Source of the DNA: a virus | Direction: 5' to 3' (one strand) | Length of the DNA: 26,039 bases | IMG/VR virus record: IMGVR_UViG_3300037635_003112 | Coordinates: 1-26,039 of that record | In this document: piece after piece, positions 9,201-18,200 of the stretch | Layout of the letters: each line of letters opens with the position of its first letter | Numbering within the stretch: the stretch's first letter is position 1 | Made by a program: the position numbers and the translations under genes | The notes under the pieces: generated by a model | The model's database searches: none | Seen by the model: only the letters and a program-made list of their open reading frames with translations | Told to the model about the DNA's origin: nothing

Positions 9201-12200
9201 ACCATAATAAACAGGCATAAAGTCTACAAGTTTTATATTCATTGTAGAATGATTATCTTGTGATGGTATACGCACAGCAAACATTTTTGCAATCATCTCT
9301 GGTATAGGACCGCCTTTTTCTGCAACCTTTTCAAATACATCTTTGAAGTGAGCAGGCATCATGCTCTCTGAATAACGTTGTTTTGTTGATCTACCTTTAT
9401 CATCAAACTCTTGTAGACCATATCTAAGTCTATCTATTACAACTATACCTTCTTTAGGTATTTGTTTTTGAGCTAACTCAGCCATAGAGAATTGTTTAAC
9501 ATCTAAAGCACTCATTCTAACAGCAACAGATTCTCTTATTACTTCATGTCTAAGAGGTAAGAATTTACTATTACCAGCTTCATCTTTTATTTCTTCAACG
9601 CTAAATACTCTTCTATATATGTTATTTCCAAAGTCAGAAACCAGGGCCAAACCATGACCTGGTATCTTTTCTTGGAATACACCTTTAGTGAAGTAACTTA
9701 AAAATAACTGTTCTGCTTTTGCAATAGCCAATGGGTTATTGAAGTCAAACTTAGGTTGCCCTGATACAGGATCAATACTAAAAAACTCAATAACATTACT
9801 GCTAGATTTAGATGCTTTTAAAGAATTAATTGCATAACTTAAAAATGCTGCAAGATCAGGTGTAAGATTATTTCTTTCTTTACTTACATTAAATTCTGAC
9901 ATTATACCATCAAAAGTAAATACTAGATTTCTTTTATTTTTAAATTTAAGAACAACTCTTTTCTTCAATGCATCATTATAGAATGCTTTAACTTTCTTTA
10001 TAGTTGTAAGAGCTGGATAACCAGGTATGTTTACTTGTTGTGAGTCCTCTTGTTCATTAGTAGCTAATAGCTTTATTTGACTTACTTCAGTAACAGAGTT
10101 TTTATTACTTGGGTTTACAACTTGTAGTCCAAAATCTTTAGCACTTATTATAGAAGATGGCTCTGATATACTTTCATTTAAGAGCTGTATATTTTTCTTA
10201 GCCATTTTCTGTGCACTAACAGGTGTTGCAATTGCCACGTTACCTGTATTTCTTTGAATAGTTTCAAGGTCTTCTCTTAGTTTATGAAGCTCTGGTCTTA
10301 ATGGGTTCTCTTCCCAAATAACATTACCGTTATTATCTTTCTTCCCTGTATCTATAGATGTAAATGAAGGTGATAAAACAAAAGCAGACATTTTAATAAA
10401 CTGCTCTCCGTCAAAATGAACAAACTTCTTAGAGTTTAACATCCCGTCTGTTTGTATTAATCCTCCTTCATCATAGATATCACTTGATGTAATTTTTTCT
10501 CCTCGTTCTATTTTAGTTATAATGTCAGCTTGTGACTTAGTCAATTTACCTAAACCAAACCAGAAGTTTCTAAATGCTTTAGTAGTTAAGTAAACCTGTG
10601 CATCTGCTCTTTCAATACCTTGACCAGTAAACCAAGAACTCAAAATAGGATCATCAAATGTTAATACTGATATATTTTCAGTCATGGTATCAACACCTAA
10701 ATTGGCATCAAGCATGTTAGTATATACATTATCAAATGCTGCATTCTGACCCTTAGCTCTTTTAATCTTATCAACTGAGTCTTTAAGTATTAATGCCTGA
10801 TCACCAAGAAGAAGTTCATTTATAGATTTTGTATTTATATAATCATTAAAAAATATCTGTCTTAAGTTATAATCTAAATCTTTTCTTAAGTTTAGTTTTT
10901 CTGCAGCAGCTACAGCATTCGCTCTATCCACACCAGTTCTGTCTTGAACTATACCAGATTTTATTTCATTAGATATTTTATTATCTATCTTAAGAGTATC
11001 ATATAAAGACTTAAATCTTTTATACTTAATTTCTAAATTACTTCTTAACTGATCTTTAAATTGTTTTTCTGATAATTCATTATTTTTTAATGCTTCTTTA
11101 AAAGTAAAGTGCTCTTCAAGATTTTCTCCAACTTTTTGTTGAGCAGAAACCTCCAAAGATTTTCTTAACTCTTCAGAAATTAAATCTGAATTATTTACAA
11201 AACTAAGTTTTCTATCATCATATCCTTTGTATGAATCTTTTGTTTTGTTTTCACCTTGCTCTCTAACAATTCTATCATACTCATTTTTTACAAAATCAAA
11301 TGATGCATCTATTATAGTGTCTGTTATTTTTCCATCTTTACCAGATACTGCAATTGTAACTGGTAACGTTGTCATATCATTAGTATTAGATGATTCTAGA
11401 ATTCTTATCTGAATAGGAGAGGTAGCTATTTGTTCAACTAGACCAGTTTCTTGGTTTACTACAACAGACTTCTTAAGCTTATTTGTTTTTGGGTTAAAGT
11501 CTAATGTATAATTGTTAATTAAGTTTGACATGAACTGACCAGCTGTGAAGCTTCCATACTCTGTTGTATTCAACACTCCACTTATATATTGATCATAATC
11601 AACATCTCTATCTAATGTTTTAACTTCCGCAACACCAGATACTCTTTGTACTGACAGCATATTGGCATCAGACATTGCTTTAAACTTATCATTATTTAAA
11701 AGGTAATTATTTGACAAGTATTCTTTTTCTGATAACTCTTGTAATTTTGCCTGATAATTTAATTCCTTTATTCTTTTTAAATGGTATGTAGGCTTTTGAT
11801 GAGCATTTACTAAATCACCATTTACATTTTTAAATACGGATAAACCAATGCTCTCATCAAATACTGCATTGTTAACTGCCATAGACTTTAGTCTACCGGC
11901 TGCACCTTTCTCATCACTATATAGTTCATGAGCTGTCTCTTTACTTTTTATAATTTCAGATATAAAATAAAGTTGCTCAGCCGTAATTGGCTCTGCATTT
12001 GCGTTTAATGATAAAAGTAATTCTTGATCTGGGTGTTCTTCATTTGTACCATTAGACTTTAGTATACTGAATTTTATATACTGTGGAGATAAACTTATAC
12101 CTGTGTCATCAAATATTTTTTTAGCTGCACTTTTACTTGAGTCATCTAATTTTTGATCATTAAACTTTTTACCACTTAGCAGTAACTGTCTGAGTCTACT

Positions 12201-15200
12201 TATAGATTTTACTGCATCGGCTCTTTCTTGGGGTTTTATCTTCCACTCTTGTAATAATGAAGTATAAGCCTGGCTCCATAGAGACAACTGTGTATTTGCA
12301 TCATCTCTTTCTGCAGCAGAAAAGGTAATTAAACTACCATTATTATCTGTCTTTTGAAATAACCACTCAACTTTAAAATTGCTAAATGCTTTTAGCTGGT
12401 TGAACAAAATACTATTGTTAATCTTAGTTGGTAATACCATATCTGATATTGACTCACCCATAGTTATACCTAAGTCAGTAAATATTTTGTTAACTGCTGC
12501 TTTTGTATCTGGATTTGAGGTAGAAAATAAAGCTAAAGACTGAACAATTTCCATAGGCTCAGTTCTGCCTTCCATAGCTTTCATGATACCGTTATAAGTG
12601 TTATATACATTTATAGGTACAATTAACTTTTCCTCTCTATTATCTTTTCTTGTTATTGTTGTATTACCAAATATATCTGACTCAGCTCTTGTTATTGTAG
12701 CTAAATACTTTCTAAAGTAAGATGACAGTGAGCTAAAGCTACCGTTGAGGTATGCTTCTTTGCCATACTGAGTTACATTTCTTAGACCTTGATCCTGCTC
12801 AAGACTATCCGCTTCTTCTACCTCTTCTGCTTTTTGAAAGTCTATTGTATCTAGAACATCAAAAGCAGCTTTATAATAAGGTGACTCAGTAAGGTCTTCA
12901 TAGCTATTAGAGTATATAAAAGAATCTGTAATCTTTTGTAAGAGTTTAGATCTTTCATCATCATTCATATTACTTTCATTAGATGGATTGTCAACACTAT
13001 ATAACCACTCAAAGTCATCTAATATTTCTGACATTCTATCTTCTCTGGAAACTTTAGGATCTTGTTGCTGTCTTTCTACAAATGTAGCCGCCATAGTTAA
13101 AACTATATTATTAGCTACACTACTATCCAAAAATAGTTGACCTTTACTTGTACCTACTTGTACTTGCTCATATGGGATAACAGCATTTGCTATTACTATC
13201 TCGTTGCTATAGTTATCCGTGAACTCATTTGATACTGACTCAGCCTGTGCATATTTACCAGAGTCTATGTTTTCATATAAACTTTGCAATTCAGTCTTTG
13301 TGTACTTAGAGAATATACCTTTTAACCAATCAAGAAGTTTAGTGAACCATGACTTAACAACAGAATCTGTATTTGTATCTCTTGGATTTAATTTAAATTT
13401 ATTAAACTCATCCGCCATATATTCTTCATAGAAAAGATTTTCTAATTCTTTTAAACTTAAGCTATCATATTGCTCAGATGTATTTTTAAACTTCTGTAAT
13501 TCTTTAGCAAATGATTTATTTTCTTTTCTAAGCTGAGCTCTTACTTCTTTTCTAGCAATTGCTCTTAACTTAACTTGCTCTTCTGGTGTTAATAATAATC
13601 TGTATACTGCATGAAATGCTTCATGATATTTAAACGGATTGCTTGCTCCAGTATATATTGTTCCACCTATTTTAAGATTTCCTGCTAATGCATTCATACT
13701 TAATGCAAAGCCACCTACTCTTACTCCACCTTTTAAAAGGTTACTCCCTAATACGTTTATATCAGCAAGTGTAATAGAATCAGGTAAGTTGTTTTGTGCC
13801 CATACAGTAAACTCATTTAGAGATTGTACATCTTGTGCTGTAAAGTTTGTAACTACTTTATTTGAAATCAGTTTATCTCTAGCTTGCTTAAGTTTCTGGT
13901 ATACTGGGTCATTTCTTAATGCTTTAGTTAACCCTCTAGCACCCACTTCTTTTTTAGTAGTGTCTTCTATCTCTTTTAATTTTACATTAAGTTGATCTAA
14001 CGGACTCTGTGTTATAGATGCTAAGTCAATAGAACCATCTGTTGATGTTGCTGTTTTCTCTTCTCCAACAGTTATAGGGTTTCCTTCTGCATCAGTGTAA
14101 CCCAATGTTTCAGTAAAGACTGCATTTGTAGTAATCTTATTTCCTAAATTAAGTATCTTATTAGTATTATCTTCTGCAGATGAATTTACATCTTTATCAT
14201 AACTTGCTTGATTAGCAGCACTTGTAGTTTCAAAATTTAATTTAGAATTACGTCTGACTCTAGGAGTAAGCTTTGTACCAAGAGATTCTAGTGTAGTTTG
14301 TACATTAGCATTTAATGATAATGATGTTGTAAATTGATCCAAAGAAATATTCACTGTACTATAACCAGCAACATCTAAGTCAGCATTGATTTTTTTAAGT
14401 AAGTCATTCAGTTGCTTCAAAGGATCTGATGAAGCTTTTATTTCTGAAAGCTCAAGATATGTGCTTGTTATTTTACTTCTATTTTTTTCTACTACTGCAC
14501 GTATTTTTCCAAAGGGTGCAACATTAATAGTAACATCAAATCCAGGAACCATTGCTATCCTGATATTCTTATTATTTTCTAGATTAAATACATCAATTTC
14601 TTGACCAACAGTTTGTTGTGTCTGACCATTAATATAATTTCCTTTTTCATTAATTGAAGGCTTTATATTTTTTTCTTTATTTCCTTCTTTTAGTTCTATA
14701 ACCTTGTTCATCATTCCGGTTACAAAATCACTAATAATGGTTTTGTCTTGACCTATAGTCTTAGCCGTTGCTAATGTATAAACTCCATTAGGTTGTTTAA
14801 TAACATACTGATATCTTTCGGTATAACCTAGACTATTAGGACCAAGCATTTTACTCCATAAACCATTTTGTAAACCTTCTCTAGCTTCCTTCTCTAATAT
14901 TTTAAGTTCATCATCTATTAAATTACTTATTACTTCTGGTTCTCCAATAGATTCACCATTCTTATCTCTTGTGATATCATAAATAAGAATACCACCTTTT
15001 CCATCTGAAGAAAGGCCGGCCTTATAGAAGTCACTCAATACTGTTAATGGATTGTCTGTATTATAATCAGGATAACCATCTTCTCTTACAATTGAAAAGC
15101 CGTTCTTCTTTAAACTTTCAAAAGTAATATCAGTTATGCCTGAAGCATATTGTTTATTTAAAAAGTTTACTAAAACATTTTTCTTAGTTGTAGAATCAAT

Positions 15201-18200
15201 TGCTTTTGCAAGCTCTTGTTCAATTGTTGTTTTAGATGTATCTACATTAAATATATTTTTAGCCAGATCTACAGGCATTGTAGAAGGAGTGTATTCTTTG
15301 TTACCTACTTTATATATATAAGAACTATTTGCAATGTTACCTATGATACCATTGTTCTTATCACTAATAGGTTGTAACCCTACGGCTTGTAATTTTTGGT
15401 TAACATCAAGAAGAGTAAGCTCATCTTTAATTCTTATCTGTATATTATAAGGTTCTCCTTTTGTAAGTATATATTTATTTGGTAGAGCTGTACCACTATA
15501 ACTAAATTGTGTTGCTGCTTTATTAGGATTAGGTTTTACATCAATTACTAAATTATTATAAACGTTATCAGTTAGGTTGTTTATGATCCAGCTTAAACGT
15601 TTTTCAGCACTTTCCTTTGATTCACCTGCATTTTCTCTTACATAAATATTAGCAATGTTATCTGCTGTTATTTTAGCAGTACCATCAGGAACTTTATCAA
15701 CAATAAGTTTTTCATCATAGTAACGCTCACTAAAATCTAATTCAGACTCTGTTATTGCTTTTTGTTTTCTATCAGCATAAGGTTTACCATAATCTTCAGG
15801 AGTAACTAACTGAATGTTATCTCCTAAAGGTCTATTTACTGCAACTCTGAATTCTTCTCCTGTAACCTTATCGTATACAAATTGACCTCTTATAAGTGTA
15901 AGACCATCAAACTTAAACGTAGAACCATCTGAATACTCTTCCTCTAGTATAGTAAACTGATCTAAGGCTGCCCTAGCATTATTGTAAACGCCTTGACCAG
16001 ATATTGCATCTAACTGTACTGCTGATAAATCTGATCCATTGTTGTTTATTATTTTATATAATTTTTGATCTTCGTCAGCTACATCAATTGATATAACTCT
16101 GAAATTAACTCCATCACCACCCTTAATAGGTTTTAAATTACTTTTCTTATTGATATTCCTGTTTGTAAAAATATCATAAGATAAATCTAGCTGTCTTAGT
16201 ATATCTTCTATAATAGGATTTTCAATAGCTTCTCTACTATCTAGATACTCTTGGAAACCTTTTTCTTCATCTATATCTCCTGCAGATGGTATTCTTGACT
16301 TTTCAACTAAATTGCCATATTCTTCAACTGTAGTTGAATAACCTTTTGCCCATATTCTTTTTATAGCAATAAAAGCTTTTTTAATTTTAAGAGCTTCGTT
16401 TGTTGCTGACCATTGTGAAAAATCTAATGGGTCTGAGGACTTGTCATTAGCTCTGTACTTTAGATACTGCTGTTTAAGTATTTCATTTAATATGTTTGAA
16501 TCAACCTGTTCATCTACCTCAACATCTACTCCAGCTTGTTGTAGTGTTTCCTCAATATCTAATATTTCTGCATTTGCTACAGCTTCATCAGATACTTCAC
16601 TCTCTCTTTCTTGTTGAACTTTTACTCCAATGTAATTTTTAATTATTGCTACTGCTTTTGCTAATGACTCAGCATCTTTTATAACATTTGGATTTAAACG
16701 TCTGCCGTTTTGTATAAGCTTACCTTCATTTACTGCTTGAAGTAAATCCTCTAAACTAACTTCATCTTGTAAAAATTCTCTTGTGAAGTTTTCTTCCATT
16801 AGAATATCTACTTCAGCTAATCCATTTAATAATTTAGTTTTTTCAACACTATCTATAAATGCTTCAGTCTGTCTTTTATATATTGTCTTTCTATTTTTAT
16901 ATATATACTCAAGATATTCCGTAGCTCTTTCTTCTAATTGCTCTTGTACTTTTGGATTAGTTAAAAGGTCAACTGATTTACTAAATGCAGAAGCATCTTC
17001 TTGTAATGCTACATGATCAGTAATTAGAATTAAAGCTTCTTTTACCTTACCGTAGTCTACAAAATCACTAGACTTGTCTGCCAATGTTTCAATATAGTTT
17101 TTAAACGCTGCATCTAACCCGGATGTTTTTACTTTGTTTCTAGCAAAGTAACCTTTTTTTGTTAAGTTTTTAGGATCAGTAAATATCTTAAGATACTTTT
17201 CTAATGCTTTCTTTTTCTTTTGTTTTTTTGATTTTAATTTCTTCCCTTCTGGAGTATTCTCATATGTGTCTATCTCTGTTTGTAATGTGTTGATCTCTTG
17301 TTCTATTGTATCTTTAGTGTATAGTAATCTTACATCAGTTGCTCCTTGATTGGAAATAAGTGGTTCCGTTTCTAGTCTATTTTCTATTTCAGACTGTCTT
17401 ATTGCTGCATTTTTAAAAGACTCATTAGTAAACATATAAAGCAATTTTGTTTGCTCATATGCTTGAAGTTTGAAAGATTCTTTGATAAACTCTTCAGTGC
17501 CTGGATCAAACTGTTTAGGATCATATTTAGTTGGGAAAAGACCACCCATATTATCAGTGACAGTTTTCCCAAAAGAATCTATTCTTTCTAATTGAGTTGA
17601 TATTTTATTTCTTAATGATTTAGCACTTCTACCACTTCCTTTAAATGCATCAACTAAGTCTTTATCATTTAGTTTATTTAAATTTACAAGATTGTCTTTT
17701 AAGAATACAATAGAGCCTGTATCAAATGCTTTTTTTAATGCATCAAACTCAGCAAAATTTCTATTATCAAAGTACTCTTTCTTATCACCCATTGCAATAT
17801 TTAAGTTCATAAGACCTTGCTGTTGTTTTTGTAAAGACAACTTTAATTGGTTCTCACTTAATATAGCTTCTAATGGTTTTTCAGCATTCATCTGCTGATC
17901 ATTAATCTTATTGATGTAATTGACAACATCGTCTACTGCTTTTTCTCTTGCAGCATTATACTCAGTATAAGGATCTGCTGCTGTCTCACCTTCTTTAACT
18001 GTACTTTTATTATAAACAGATTGGCCTTTTCTAAATAGAGCAGGCATACCTTGAAATAATACTTGTTGATAAGGGCCAGCTAAACCACCCATAAAAAATC
18101 CAGATGCAAACACTTCTGCCCCTTCTTTTGAAAATACATTACCTACAGCCTGTTGACCAAAGGCACCATAGGTAGATGGTGCACCTGCTAAAGGATCTCT

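Noticed and set aside
13639-13995. Open frame of 118 codons on the plus strand
   Set aside because: Antisense to the region just before the zincin domain, with no start context and no recognisable motif.
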